Part shown: positions 24,222 to 33,350 of the stretch, piece after piece | Layout of the letters: every line of letters starts with the position of its first letter | How positions within the stretch are numbered: position 1 is the stretch's first letter | Source of the DNA: Paenibacillaceae bacterium GAS479 | Lineage (GTDB): Bacteria > Bacillota > Bacilli > Paenibacillales > Paenibacillaceae | Assembly (NCBI GenBank): GCA_900105225.1 | Contig: LT629764.1 | Location: 1,727,501-1,791,500, forward strand | Length of the DNA stretch: 64,000 bases | Direction: 5' to 3' | Program-made: the position numbers and the translations under genes | The notes under the pieces: generated by a model | The model's database searches: none | Told to the model about the DNA's origin: nothing | The model's input: only the letters and a program-made list of their open reading frames with translations

Positions 24222-24899
24222 ATGGCAAAATATATACTTCCCATACTTATTGCCGTTATGGGGCTGATTTACATTTTCGCGATTCCGGCGGAGCCGGAAG
24301 GTATTAAGCTGGTGTTCAAGCTAATTCCTATGGCATTGATTATTACTTATGGCTGGCTGCGGATGCCGAAGCAGCGCAAGCCTTGGCACTGGATCTTGCT
24401 CGCAGGCTTGTTTGTGTGTTCAATTGGCGATGGCACCATTCGCTGGTTCGTGATCGGGCTATCTGCATTCCTGATCGGCCATCTATTTTATATTCCGGCC
24501 TTCTTTAGCCGCTTCCGCTTCTCGCCGCTGCGATTGGCGACAATATTGCCGATTGGTGTTTATTCCGCCTTCATGGGCTCTCGACTGGTGGAAGCGCTTC
24601 TGGAGGACGGACGCTCCGAGCTGATCGCTCCGGTCATGGCCTATATTATCGTCATTTCCTTGATGGCCTGGTCCGCTATCATGACAGGCAATGGGACCGT
24701 CATCGCTGGCGGCCTGCTGTTCGTCCTATCGGACTCGATTCTATCTTGGAATATGTTTGTCAGCGAAATCGCTTATTCACATGCCCTTATCATGCTCACT
24801 TACTATTCGGCGCAATTTCTTATCGCAACCAGCCTGCGGGAGAGCAATGATCAAGTACCTTCTATTGGAAAAGGCAGATCGAATGTTTATCCGACTTGA
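24222..24899 (+). CDS. YhhN/TMEM86-family membrane protein (lysoplasmalogenase-like)
   Basis: 225 residues from the ATG at 24222, which follows GGAAACGGAGGAG; an ATG at 24060 has no ribosome site. Eight hydrophobic helices fill the protein. The family marks are LLAGLFVCSIGDGTIRW, LIGHLFYIPAF and LFVLSDSILSWNMF, matching YhhN/TMEM86 proteins. Animal TMEM86B hydrolyses lysoplasmalogen; bacterial members are poorly studied. It is monocistronic with TATAAT at about 24155. Confidence 0.85.
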   Translation: MAKYILPILIAVMGLIYIFAIPAEPEGIKLVFKLIPMALIITYGWLRMPKQRKPWHWILLAGLFVCSIGDGTIRWFVIGLSAFLIGHLFYIPAFFSRFRFSPLRLATILPIGVYSAFMGSRLVEALLEDGRSELIAPVMAYIIVISLMAWSAIMTGNGTVIAGGLLFVLSDSILSWNMFVSEIAYSHALIMLTYYSAQFLIATSLRESNDQVPSIGKGRSNVYPT

Positions 24900-25107
24900 T
24901 ATTCAGGCCGCTACAAAAATGCAGATTAGTGAGACTGTCATCCTCCCAGGCTAGCCCGGCTCGATTGCCGCCGAATTCGATTAAGCATTGCCGGATAATA
25001 CCGGCCATCTCTGCATTATCTTGCTTTTTTAGCGTCTAATAATCACTCTCTCGACTTCCCTTCCCACCTTCTTCTATACTACTGGGCAAAACTACTGGGC
25101 AAAAAGA

Positions 25108-25136
25108 AAGCCTGCAAGGCAGCGCCTTGCAGGCTT
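25108..25136 (-). terminator. Terminator of the DUF4091 protein gene
   Basis: AAGCCTGCAAGGC and GCCTTGCAGGCTT pair across a 3-nt loop. On the minus strand TTTCTTTTT follows. The rest of 24900-25178 holds only a direct repeat ACTACTGGGCAAAA and nothing else recognisable. Confidence 0.85.
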
Positions 25137-25178
25137 AACTTATTCATTTGCTCTCAAAGCGGATGATGATTTCCCATT

Positions 25179-27281
25179 TTATCGATCATCATAATCGTCG
25201 TCATCCCCGCAGTTGTTCCAGCCTCCATTACCGTTGCCATTTCCATGTCCATTTCCATTACCATTTCCATTTCCATTACCGTTTCCATGTCCATTGCCGT
25301 TTCCATTACCGTTCCCGTTTCCATGTCCATTGCCGTTACCATTCCCATTACCGTTGCCATTTCCATTTCCATGTCCGTTCCCTTTGCTTTTCTCGTTGTC
25401 ACTCCGTCCCTTATCGTCGTCTCTATCATCATCTCGATCCTCATCCTTATTCGGTTTGCACAACTGGGGGCTAGATGCACCCGCAGCAGCACGAACAAGC
25501 TGCTTTTGAGCTGCAGAGATAACCGTGTAATCAGCTTCATAATCGTTGCCGGAACGAATGATGCTGTTCAGCAAGGTATTCGCTGCAGTAGGGTTGCTTG
25601 CTTTTAATAGTTTAAGCAGCTCAAACTCCTGGGAGGCCTGACGAAGAGATTCAAGCCGGATAGAGCTTCTAACCTTCATGTTCGCCTTATCCGGGTAGAC
25701 ATAGTTGCCGTCTCCAAGTACGCTGGAATACATCATGTCGCCTGCCGGATAATCCGGGAATGGCGCCCTCCACGTATTCCATTGATTGAGGCCCCAGTTC
25801 AAATATCCCGACATATTCCATTTGGAAGCAAGCCAGCCAAACAGCTCACCATTCCATACAGGCCGATCAATGAGCGTGTTCAAATAATTATCGCCGGTAG
25901 GATGGAGGGAGGTATAAAACCACAGTTTATCGCCAGGCGTTCGGTAACTTTCAACTTCCGCTGTGTTGTTTTGGTAGTTGTCCAGCATAACCGCAAAGGT
26001 GTCGACCATTCCCTGCAAGCCCTGCATACTCCACGCCACAACCGCTTCTTCCTTTTTCATGCCTGGGCTGTACGTATCAATCATATTACTTAGAATCGGA
26101 TATAAGCTTTGTTGAAACGGTTGGCCAGGCTCATCGATGACATGATGCTCAAAAATGCTTTTCCAGCCTTTGCTCGTTAAATGTTGATTCAGCGAAGTTA
26201 AATATTGAGTCAAATAATTGGTTACCGCCGCGGGATCAACATCATAGCGAATGAGCTTTGTGATCGGCGGTCCTGATGGGTCCGCTGGGTTCTGTGCTAA
26301 TGTCTCGACGTAAGTGTTTGAGAAATCGTTGTTGGCTGCGTCGCTGTCCGCCTTATATTTGGATAGCGGCCCGCCGACGAATTTTTGAATGCCACCATTA
26401 TCTTTAAAATACTGGATGAAGGCATCAAAGAAGCTCCAATCAAACGTTACATTGCCGGCAGCGTCTACTTTTGTGTTTGGTCCTTGGAGCAGCAGATCCG
26501 CTTGGTTCAACTTCAGCACATTAAGCCGATTTTCTTTCATCAGCTTAGCGAACTCGCCCATGATGTTCCACCAGGCCGTGGAGCCCGTTGTCGTTCCGTA
26601 CGAATCATTGATCGGATTAGCATTCGTGTCAAAGTTGCCTACAAGCTGTGACCACAGCTCGGTGCTGTAAGCCGAGGGGGAGCTTGCATCAGGTAGAGTT
26701 ACGTTGGCCACCTCGATGCTGACATTGATTGGAAAGGAACCTTTTGTCGTCTTGACAGTCGCCGTTCCTGTGTAAGTACCGCTGGCCGTTCCTGTCGGCA
26801 CTTTGACTCTAACCCATATCGGTTGAGTCGTATTTGCTGCAACCGCTACTGTGGGATCGTTCAACAGAATTTCGGGGAAATTGACGGTTGAGCCTGTTGT
26901 CACCGTGCGAACGGGGCCGGATACATTTTGCGAGTTATGATCGGTGAGGATGTAATCAACAAAATGATAGGTTAAATTAGAGCTAGGTAATGTCTTATTG
27001 CCCGACTTGAAATTCGAGAATGTAATGCCGGTAATGGTTGAGCTTTCATTGGAGCGATAGAGGATTTGAAACGGCTCAATAGCATTTTTAGCGGATACGA
27101 TACCGATGGAAGTCGGCAACGTTGCCGGCATGGGGGTATCCTGAAACACATTGACTCGCCAATCCGACGTCCACGCGCCTGTAAGCGGCGCCGCCGATGC
27201 CACTCTTGCCGGCCCTAAGCCAGCCGTGAATGTTGCCATGATGAGGAACGTTGAGACCATGATCGAAAACCTTCGGATCAT
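25179..27281 (-). CDS. Secreted DUF4091 glycosidase-like protein with Gly/Asn/His tail
   Basis: 700 residues. A signal peptide (MIRRFSIMVSTFLIMATF, cleavage near ASAAP) exports it. Residues 35-190 are a beta-sandwich, 200-560 the DUF4091 barrel, related to GH123; candidate acids are in HHVIDEPGQPF, and LNWGLNQWNTWRAPF with GDGNYVYPD is typical of DUF4091. The C-terminal 95 residues are unlike the family: an acid/basic cluster (DEDRDDDRDDDKG), then about 60 residues of GN and GH units, then CGDDDDYDDR. Two cysteines flank the tail (QLCKP and NNCGD). The tail has no sorting signal; it may bind metal or cell wall. The gene is monocistronic; 27282-27474 shows nothing distinctive. Confidence 0.82.
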   Translation of the reverse strand: MIRRFSIMVSTFLIMATFTAGLGPARVASAAPLTGAWTSDWRVNVFQDTPMPATLPTSIGIVSAKNAIEPFQILYRSNESSTITGITFSNFKSGNKTLPSSNLTYHFVDYILTDHNSQNVSGPVRTVTTGSTVNFPEILLNDPTVAVAANTTQPIWVRVKVPTGTASGTYTGTATVKTTKGSFPINVSIEVANVTLPDASSPSAYSTELWSQLVGNFDTNANPINDSYGTTTGSTAWWNIMGEFAKLMKENRLNVLKLNQADLLLQGPNTKVDAAGNVTFDWSFFDAFIQYFKDNGGIQKFVGGPLSKYKADSDAANNDFSNTYVETLAQNPADPSGPPITKLIRYDVDPAAVTNYLTQYLTSLNQHLTSKGWKSIFEHHVIDEPGQPFQQSLYPILSNMIDTYSPGMKKEEAVVAWSMQGLQGMVDTFAVMLDNYQNNTAEVESYRTPGDKLWFYTSLHPTGDNYLNTLIDRPVWNGELFGWLASKWNMSGYLNWGLNQWNTWRAPFPDYPAGDMMYSSVLGDGNYVYPDKANMKVRSSIRLESLRQASQEFELLKLLKASNPTAANTLLNSIIRSGNDYEADYTVISAAQKQLVRAAAGASSPQLCKPNKDEDRDDDRDDDKGRSDNEKSKGNGHGNGNGNGNGNGNGNGHGNGNGNGNGNGHGNGNGNGNGNGNGHGNGNGNGGWNNCGDDDDYDDR

Positions 27282-27474
27282 AACTATCTCTCCCCTGCGA
27301 TTTGGATGGGAACCCGCTCCAATGTATGTAAGCGATTCCTAAGGACAATATAGCCCCTTACATGATTCGAAAAAATAGATCCATTTTGGATTCCATAGCT
27401 TTATTTTAGATTGAACACTAATGGAAGCAAAAAAGGGGCCGTTCCTACGTCGTCACTACACCTCCCTCCATACG

Positions 27475-27699
27475 TAACGAAACTGAGAAGCCTTATTCGG
27501 GCAAAATCGAGGGGCTTCGAATTGTAACGAAACTGAGAGACGCTATTCAAGGAATTTCGCGTAATAGTATCATTTCTGAACCAAATAACGCTTCTGAGTT
27601 TCGTTAGCTGACTTGAACCCTGTTTTGAAGTGAAATAAGATCTCTGAGTTTTGTTAGGATGTGCATATACAAGCTGAGGCGCTCTGAGTTTCGTTAGTG
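27475..27699. repeat. TAACGAAACTGAGA repeat cluster
   Basis: TAACGAAACTGAGA occurs at 27475 and 27525; the complement TCTGAGTTTCGTTA type occurs near 27592, 27643 and 27684. As at 18648-18830 the copies are paired in opposite orientation and accompanied by CTTATT and AAAATCGAGGGG words. The sequence differs from the first block by G to A in the core, indicating related but separate family members. Confidence 0.85.
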
Positions 27700-27729
27700 T
27701 TGAGGAGAATCAATAGGAACTTTAACAAA

Positions 27730-27773
27730 AAGAAGGGAGGAAGCTGAGCTTGGGCTCAGTCTCCTCCCTTCTT
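27730..27773 (-). terminator. Terminator of the mannosidase operon
   Basis: On the minus strand AAGAAGGGAGGAGACTGAGC pairs with GCTCAGCTTCCTCCCTTCTT around a short loop and runs into TTTTTG. The element GGGAGGAGACTGAGC...GCTCAGCTTCCTCCC is repeated exactly at 57158-57200. Confidence 0.9.
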
Positions 27774-27856
27774 GCTGATATTAGTATAAGGCACTCTAGC
27801 TCTAGCTCTTGCTCTTCCCGCATCCCAGCCGAACTCGCGGCACGAACCAATCCGCT

Positions 27857-30800
27857 TTAAAGCTGAATCATAAACGTTTTGACTTCATAAGGCTTCAGCT
27901 CAAAACTTGCATCCACTGATAGGAACACTCCGAGCGGCTGCTCCATCAGATTGCATTCCTGCAGGGATCCAATTTCCAGATCGCTGCCCAACTGTACCGT
28001 TGAACGAATGCCGGCAAATTCATGAACACGCAGCACGAGGAAATCTCCGTCCTCTGCTTTTTTGATCGAATCTACCATCACATTAGGAACGGACAAACGG
28101 AACAACGAGAAGTTCTCTCTAATCGGAGCCCCTTGGCAATAGGTCAAAGGATTGTTGAGCGACCACGCTTCCTGCACCGTGCCGCCTGCATACCATTCGC
28201 CCCCATGCGGAAGGAGCGCATAAACGAATTCATGCTCCCCAATATCCGCATCTGGATCGGGATCAATAGCGGACTTCAATAGCGACAAGCGCATAACATT
28301 ATCCTTTATGTCATACCCGTATTTGCAATCGTTCAGCAAACTAACACCGTAGCCGCGTTCAGACAGATCAGCCCACTGATGCCCAACGGTCTCGAATCGC
28401 GCCCAATCCCAGCTTGTATTCCAATGCGTCGGACGTTTCACGTTGCCGAATTGAATATCGTACGTGGCTTCCGTGGAACGAACGTCTACCGGGAAAGCGA
28501 CCTTCAACAGCTGCTGACGCTCCTGCCAATCAATATGAGTGCGGAAATCAATCCGTCTGCTGTCCTTGTATACGGTCATTGTCTGTGTAATGACAGACTT
28601 GGCGTATCGCCACTTAAATTCAACAGCGGCGCTTAGCGGTCCTGCATCTACAAGCTGCACGGATTCAAGCTCAGAAATTTCCCGCATCTTTTCTTGATAG
28701 AAAATATCGATATCCCAAGCTTCGAAGTTGAGCGGCTTGTCTTCAAATACTTGCAAAACGTTACCGCGAGCATCCGGCGCAAGCACATTCCTGCGATGAT
28801 CCAGGTCGTATATTCGGGATAGCTGCCCGGCTTCATTCCACTCAATCTCGTAGTGAGGTGTTTTCAGCACGCGGCCCGCTTGTTCAAAAGGAATCACTGC
28901 CCCAGAAGCTGCCCCTGCACCAACCTTATTATGAAGGGCCGCCATTCCTAGCGAAGGCAAATGCGGAACAGCCACGATCCAACTGCCATCCGAACGCTGC
29001 TGAGACACGAGATCATTGCCCTCTGCGTCCGACCAGACGCTTCCTGCCACAACGCCATCCGCCACTACTTCGAGCAGATCATCGCGCTCCCATGGTGAGC
29101 TATTAAACACCGTATAAGTAGTCCCTTGGGCTTGCGCTTGGACTGTCCCTTGGGCTTGCGCCCCCGCCCCAACTTCAACACCACCAACAACGGCAGCCGC
29201 TTCGCTCCAAGCTTCCGTTGCGATCAACAGCGCCTCGGCATACTCCTCGCGGCTATCCTCGTAAACTTCCTTGATTGAGGAGCCAGGTATAATATCGTGG
29301 AACTGATTGCGCAAAATGATCGTCCAGCCTTGATTCAGCTGCTCTTGACGATACTGGCTCCAATTACCACGCAGCACGCTAGCTAGAGTGCTTACCCATT
29401 CCGTCTCCCGGTAGAGCAGCTCCAGCTTGCGGTTCATCCGTTTATTGTAAGCCTGGCTCGTATAAGTTCCCCGATGGTACTCCAGGTACAGCTCGCCATC
29501 CCAGGTGTGAACGTAGCGATCCGTCTCCTTGAACGTTTCTTGCAGACGCTCGAAGTATTCATCCGCACGCCCGGTTTTCACATTCGGCAGTCCAGGCATG
29601 TTATCCAGCCTGCGGCGCATTTCGAGCATCTCCCGATTGACACCGCCGCCACCGTCACCATAACCGTAGGATAGGAGCAACTCCTGATTCACTTCTTTTT
29701 CCTGATAACCTTCCCAAGCTCCCTGGACCGTCTTGGCCGAAACGAGACCGTTATAGGTATAAAAGAAAGAGTTAGCTTCTTCCCAATCATCAGGCGTTGT
29801 GATGAAATGAGTCAAAACCTCCGACCCGTCGATGCCCCGCCATTTGAACGTATCATGCGGCATCCGGTTGAACTGATTCCAGCTGATCTTCGTCGTCATG
29901 AACGTGTCAAAGCCGGACTTTTGCAAAATCTGCGGCAATGCCCAGCTATATCCGAACACATCAGGCAGCCACAAATACTTGCTCTCCACGCCGAATTCCT
30001 CACGCATGAACCGAGTTCCGAACAGGAACTGCCGAACGAGCGATTCCCCGGAGGGCAGATTACAATCGGCTTCCAGCCACATGCCTCCGCCAATCTCCCA
30101 GCGTCCTTCACGAACGCGTTCGCGAATCTGCTCATAAATCTCCGGATAATCCTGCTTAATGTACGCGTACAGCTGCGGTTGCGTCTGCAGGAACACATAG
30201 TCCGGGAATCGTTCCATTAAGCGCAGCACGGTAGAGAACGAGCGAGCACATTTCTCACGTGTATGCTTCAGCCTCCACAACCACGCCACGTCGATATGGG
30301 TATGACCAATTGCAGTCACCGTTACGGGATGATGCTTCTCGAAACGTTCCAGCTCTGACAGCAGTAACTCGCGAGCTTCATAGATCGATTCGTGGTACGT
30401 ATCCGAGCCCTTCTGGGACCAATCCACCTTCAGTAAAGCTCGATCAAGCGCCTTTAAGAGAGCGGCTCGATCAGGATGGTTGCTCTCTAGCACTTCAATC
30501 GTTCCCAACACGGCACGGCCTGTGTAATAAAAATCATCTATTTTCTCGTCCAGCCAGCAGAGCTCGGCCCGGTTCACCGTATGTTTCATTTCGCGCGGCT
30601 TGCCGCCGCCGCTCAGACCCGACCATAACCGGATGTCCATCCGGCCCGAAGTGCCTGGGACTTCATCCGGCAGAAACACCTCTTGATGATTGGAATCGAC
30701 GCCTTGGTAAGGAACACCGTTCCAGTAAAGCAAAGACTCAAAGCCTTCGTTATTGCCTCCGCCCGTCTCACCAAAATCAAACCGTCCGAGCACAGATCTG

Positions 30801-31036
30801 CCCGCCCATTCCTGAGGAATCTCAACCTGACGGGATAACCAGATATAGCGGTCGCGTCCCCTCCAGGTTTCGCCCGTTTTCAAATCGAACTCGGGAGAGC
30901 CCGCAGGTGGCCGCGCTCCCGTAGAGCCGGCTTCGTCCTCGATGGCGAAGAAGCTTTCAAGCGGAATGGTGTCGCGATAACGAGCTTCGCTTAACTCGCG
31001 CAGTCTCGCTTCCAGCTTTTTTTCTGTGAACAACAT
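27857..31036 (-). CDS. Alpha-mannosidase, GH38
   Basis: 1059 residues, typical for the family. It releases alpha-linked mannose from the ends of oligosaccharides with retention. The zinc-binding start of the catalytic domain is GHTHIDVAWLW (244-254), D249 and H245 being metal ligands; the nucleophile is D359 in LWLPDVFGYSW. An N-terminal helical/beta domain (1-235) and the C-terminal all-beta part (640-1059) complete it. Around residues 615-635 is a small insert AGAQAQGTVQAQAQGT not needed by the family. It has no signal peptide, so it works on imported sugars. It is the last gene of the LacI-PfkB-GH125-reductase operon, 43 nt after the reductase. Confidence 0.95.
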   Translation of the reverse strand: MLFTEKKLEARLRELSEARYRDTIPLESFFAIEDEAGSTGARPPAGSPEFDLKTGETWRGRDRYIWLSRQVEIPQEWAGRSVLGRFDFGETGGGNNEGFESLLYWNGVPYQGVDSNHQEVFLPDEVPGTSGRMDIRLWSGLSGGGKPREMKHTVNRAELCWLDEKIDDFYYTGRAVLGTIEVLESNHPDRAALLKALDRALLKVDWSQKGSDTYHESIYEARELLLSELERFEKHHPVTVTAIGHTHIDVAWLWRLKHTREKCARSFSTVLRLMERFPDYVFLQTQPQLYAYIKQDYPEIYEQIRERVREGRWEIGGGMWLEADCNLPSGESLVRQFLFGTRFMREEFGVESKYLWLPDVFGYSWALPQILQKSGFDTFMTTKISWNQFNRMPHDTFKWRGIDGSEVLTHFITTPDDWEEANSFFYTYNGLVSAKTVQGAWEGYQEKEVNQELLLSYGYGDGGGGVNREMLEMRRRLDNMPGLPNVKTGRADEYFERLQETFKETDRYVHTWDGELYLEYHRGTYTSQAYNKRMNRKLELLYRETEWVSTLASVLRGNWSQYRQEQLNQGWTIILRNQFHDIIPGSSIKEVYEDSREEYAEALLIATEAWSEAAAVVGGVEVGAGAQAQGTVQAQAQGTTYTVFNSSPWERDDLLEVVADGVVAGSVWSDAEGNDLVSQQRSDGSWIVAVPHLPSLGMAALHNKVGAGAASGAVIPFEQAGRVLKTPHYEIEWNEAGQLSRIYDLDHRRNVLAPDARGNVLQVFEDKPLNFEAWDIDIFYQEKMREISELESVQLVDAGPLSAAVEFKWRYAKSVITQTMTVYKDSRRIDFRTHIDWQERQQLLKVAFPVDVRSTEATYDIQFGNVKRPTHWNTSWDWARFETVGHQWADLSERGYGVSLLNDCKYGYDIKDNVMRLSLLKSAIDPDPDADIGEHEFVYALLPHGGEWYAGGTVQEAWSLNNPLTYCQGAPIRENFSLFRLSVPNVMVDSIKKAEDGDFLVLRVHEFAGIRSTVQLGSDLEIGSLQECNLMEQPLGVFLSVDASFELKPYEVKTFMIQL

Positions 31037-31079
31037 GTTATCCTCACCTTTTCCCCAAATGTCGATTCACAGCATTCCA

Positions 31080-32012
31080 TTAAGCTTTATCAGCTGTATC
31101 CAACCATGCAACTTCTTCAGCAGTCAGCTCTAGATTCATCGCTTCAACCGATGATTGAAGCTCCTCCGGATTGCGAGGCCCGATAATCGCACATGTCGGG
31201 AATGGCTGATACAGAACGTAAGACAACGCAATCTGAATCGCTGTAACACCCTTCTCTTCAGCCAGCTGTACGGCCCGACGATACCGCTCCCAGTTGTTAT
31301 CACTGTAATAAACGCGGACCATTTCTGGATCCGTCTGTATGTCTGGAGCAAAGTTCCCCGAGAAGAAACCGCCTGCCTGCGCCGACCAGGAGAGGAGCGG
31401 CAGCCCTGTTCCGACATGCCACTGGCAAGTTTCTGCATCTGCCGAGACCGTTCCTTCCCATCTAGGTTCTTTCGGCTTGGCCAAGCTTAGATTCGGGCTA
31501 TTGAAAGCGAACCCGGTTAAGCCATGGGCAGCCGCGTATTCGTTAGCTTCTCTTATTCTTTGGTGGGACCAGTTCGAAGCTCCGATGGCGTGAATTCTCT
31601 TAGCTTGAAGATGCTCGTTCAGCTCTTCCATAATCGGTCCGACCGCAACGGTTGGATCATCGCGATGAAGCGCGTAGAGATCGACATAATCGGTGCCGAG
31701 CCGCTCCAGACTCTCGGTCAAATCCTGGCGGATCGCCTGCGGATTCACACGTGGACCGGGACTTCCATCGTCATGATGAGCGCCTTTTGTCATGATGACA
31801 ACCTTTTCCCGAAGGTTGGTTTCCGCTAGCCACTCGCCAAGAACTTGCTCTCTGCCACGGTATTGGTGGGCGGTGTCAAACGCATTGCCGCCTGCCTCGA
31901 TGTACGCTTCCAGCATGATCCGATGCGGCTCTTCCAGCTTCCGTAAGTCCCCCGTGCCCATGAACAACCGGGAAATTTTTTTCTCGACACCTTGGATTTC
32001 AATATATTTCAT
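31080..32012 (-). CDS. Aldo/keto reductase
   Basis: 310 residues from the ATG at 32012, which follows CGGGAGG; an earlier ATG at 32036 lacks a ribosome site. It is a (beta/alpha)8 NAD(P)H-dependent oxidoreductase. The catalytic tetrad is visible: D in NAFDTAHQYRGRE with its tyrosine, K in VIMTKGAHHDD, and H in YALHRDD. The cofactor site is GPRNPEELQSSVEAM. The QYRGRE/GAHH variants are found in a subgroup often placed in sugar operons. Within the mannoside operon it could oxidise or reduce a sugar or glycoside, but the substrate is unknown. Confidence 0.9.
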   Translation of the reverse strand: MKYIEIQGVEKKISRLFMGTGDLRKLEEPHRIMLEAYIEAGGNAFDTAHQYRGREQVLGEWLAETNLREKVVIMTKGAHHDDGSPGPRVNPQAIRQDLTESLERLGTDYVDLYALHRDDPTVAVGPIMEELNEHLQAKRIHAIGASNWSHQRIREANEYAAAHGLTGFAFNSPNLSLAKPKEPRWEGTVSADAETCQWHVGTGLPLLSWSAQAGGFFSGNFAPDIQTDPEMVRVYYSDNNWERYRRAVQLAEEKGVTAIQIALSYVLYQPFPTCAIIGPRNPEELQSSVEAMNLELTAEEVAWLDTADKA

Positions 32013-32048
32013 CTTTATACCTCCCGATTGCCCCAATGTCTAAATGTC

Positions 32049-33329
32049 TTAGCTGAAAAATCCTTTGCCCATCAAACGGTGAATCAGCTCAGCGAATAAA
32101 CTATTTGCCCAAGCAAACCAAGGACGAGTGTAGTTCTCCGGGTGATTCGGATCGAACCCTTCGTGCATATATCCCGTACCAGCATCCGTCCGTTGAAGCA
32201 TATCCAGCAGCTCCTGGATTTCGGCATTATCCTGTGAGGTCAGCGCCTGCATCGACAAGCTGATATGCCAAATGTAACCGGGCGGAGTATGCGGACTTCC
32301 GATTCCTTTGGCGTATTCGCCCTCATAAAAATAAGGGTTGTCGCTGCTTAGCACGAAATTGCGAGTGTTCTGGTAAATTGGATCATCATGAGTCGTGTAA
32401 CCGATATAAGGAATCGATAACAGGCTTGGCACATTGGCATCATCCATCAGATTGTAATTGCCCAAGCCGTCCGTTTCGTAGGCATAGATTCTGCCGTATT
32501 TAGGATGAAGATAAGTGCCGTAAGTTTGAATCCCGAAGTCGATTTCCTCCCGCAGCTCGGCCGCAAGTCGAACCAGTTCCGCGTCCTCCCATACGTCCTC
32601 GGCAATCTCCTCGATGTAACGGAGCGCAACGACGGCGAACATATTGGAAGGAACCAGGTAGCCGAATGTACAGGCGTCGTCGCTCGGGCGAAATGCGGAC
32701 CAGGTCATTCCCGTATAGTTGACCGGCATTCCCATTCTGTTGTTGCGCAAGGTGTCGCTTGGCGGACAATCCACTCGAGCGAAACGGTAGGGCGATTGCT
32801 CAGTATGCCTCTGCTCCGTTTTCCATAGAGATATAATCGTATGAACAGCCGCGCGGAAAGAATCGTCGAACAATCGATCCACTCCGGTCTCTTTCCAGTA
32901 GAGGTAAGCGAGCTGAATGGGATAACATAACGAATCGATTTCGTATTTACGTTCCCATACCCAAGCATTAAGTTCGGTTAAATCCCAATCATAGCGATTG
33001 TCATTGGCCGACTCGTTGAACGCATTGGCATAAGGGTCGATATGAATAAAAGCGATTTGTCGGCGGATCAAGCCTTCCAGTATGTGCTGCAAATCCTCAT
33101 CTCCCGCTGCAAGGGGCAGATAATGTCTGACCTGTGCGCTGGAATCCCTTAACCACATTGCCGGAATGTCGCCCGTTATGACGAATACCGATTCATCCTC
33201 CAAAAGCTTTACCGTCGTTTCGAGCGTATTAGGATAACATTTATTGAACATATCCAGCAGCTGCGGATGAGCCTTTAGTGTAATCTCGGCCTCTTGCAGC
33301 AATGTCGATACCGACTGTGGAAGCCTCAT
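32049..33329 (-). CDS. Exo-alpha-1,6-mannosidase, GH125
   Basis: 426 residues, a usual length. GH125 enzymes are inverting exo-alpha-1,6-mannosidases with an (alpha/alpha)6 barrel. Seen here are ITGDIPAMWLRDSSAQVRHY, NANAFNESANDNRYDWD-like ANAFNESAND, and the C-terminal GYMHEGFDPNHPENYTRPW. No signal peptide. Together with the GH38 enzyme two genes away it would strip alpha-1,6- and other alpha-linked mannose from imported oligosaccharides such as N-glycan or yeast mannan fragments. The start ATG lies 21 nt after the PfkB stop, with GGTGATGATC upstream (weak ribosome site). Confidence 0.93.
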   Translation of the reverse strand: MRLPQSVSTLLQEAEITLKAHPQLLDMFNKCYPNTLETTVKLLEDESVFVITGDIPAMWLRDSSAQVRHYLPLAAGDEDLQHILEGLIRRQIAFIHIDPYANAFNESANDNRYDWDLTELNAWVWERKYEIDSLCYPIQLAYLYWKETGVDRLFDDSFRAAVHTIISLWKTEQRHTEQSPYRFARVDCPPSDTLRNNRMGMPVNYTGMTWSAFRPSDDACTFGYLVPSNMFAVVALRYIEEIAEDVWEDAELVRLAAELREEIDFGIQTYGTYLHPKYGRIYAYETDGLGNYNLMDDANVPSLLSIPYIGYTTHDDPIYQNTRNFVLSSDNPYFYEGEYAKGIGSPHTPPGYIWHISLSMQALTSQDNAEIQELLDMLQRTDAGTGYMHEGFDPNHPENYTRPWFAWANSLFAELIHRLMGKGFFS

Positions 33330-33350
33330 GACTTGATCATCACCTCTCGC

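Noticed and set aside
25148-25607. Plus-strand repetitive frames (FHYHFHFHYRFH, FPCPFPLPFPF, ISITISISI)
   Set aside because: All three plus frames are open because of the 6-bp repeat encoding the Gly/Asn/His tail on the minus strand.
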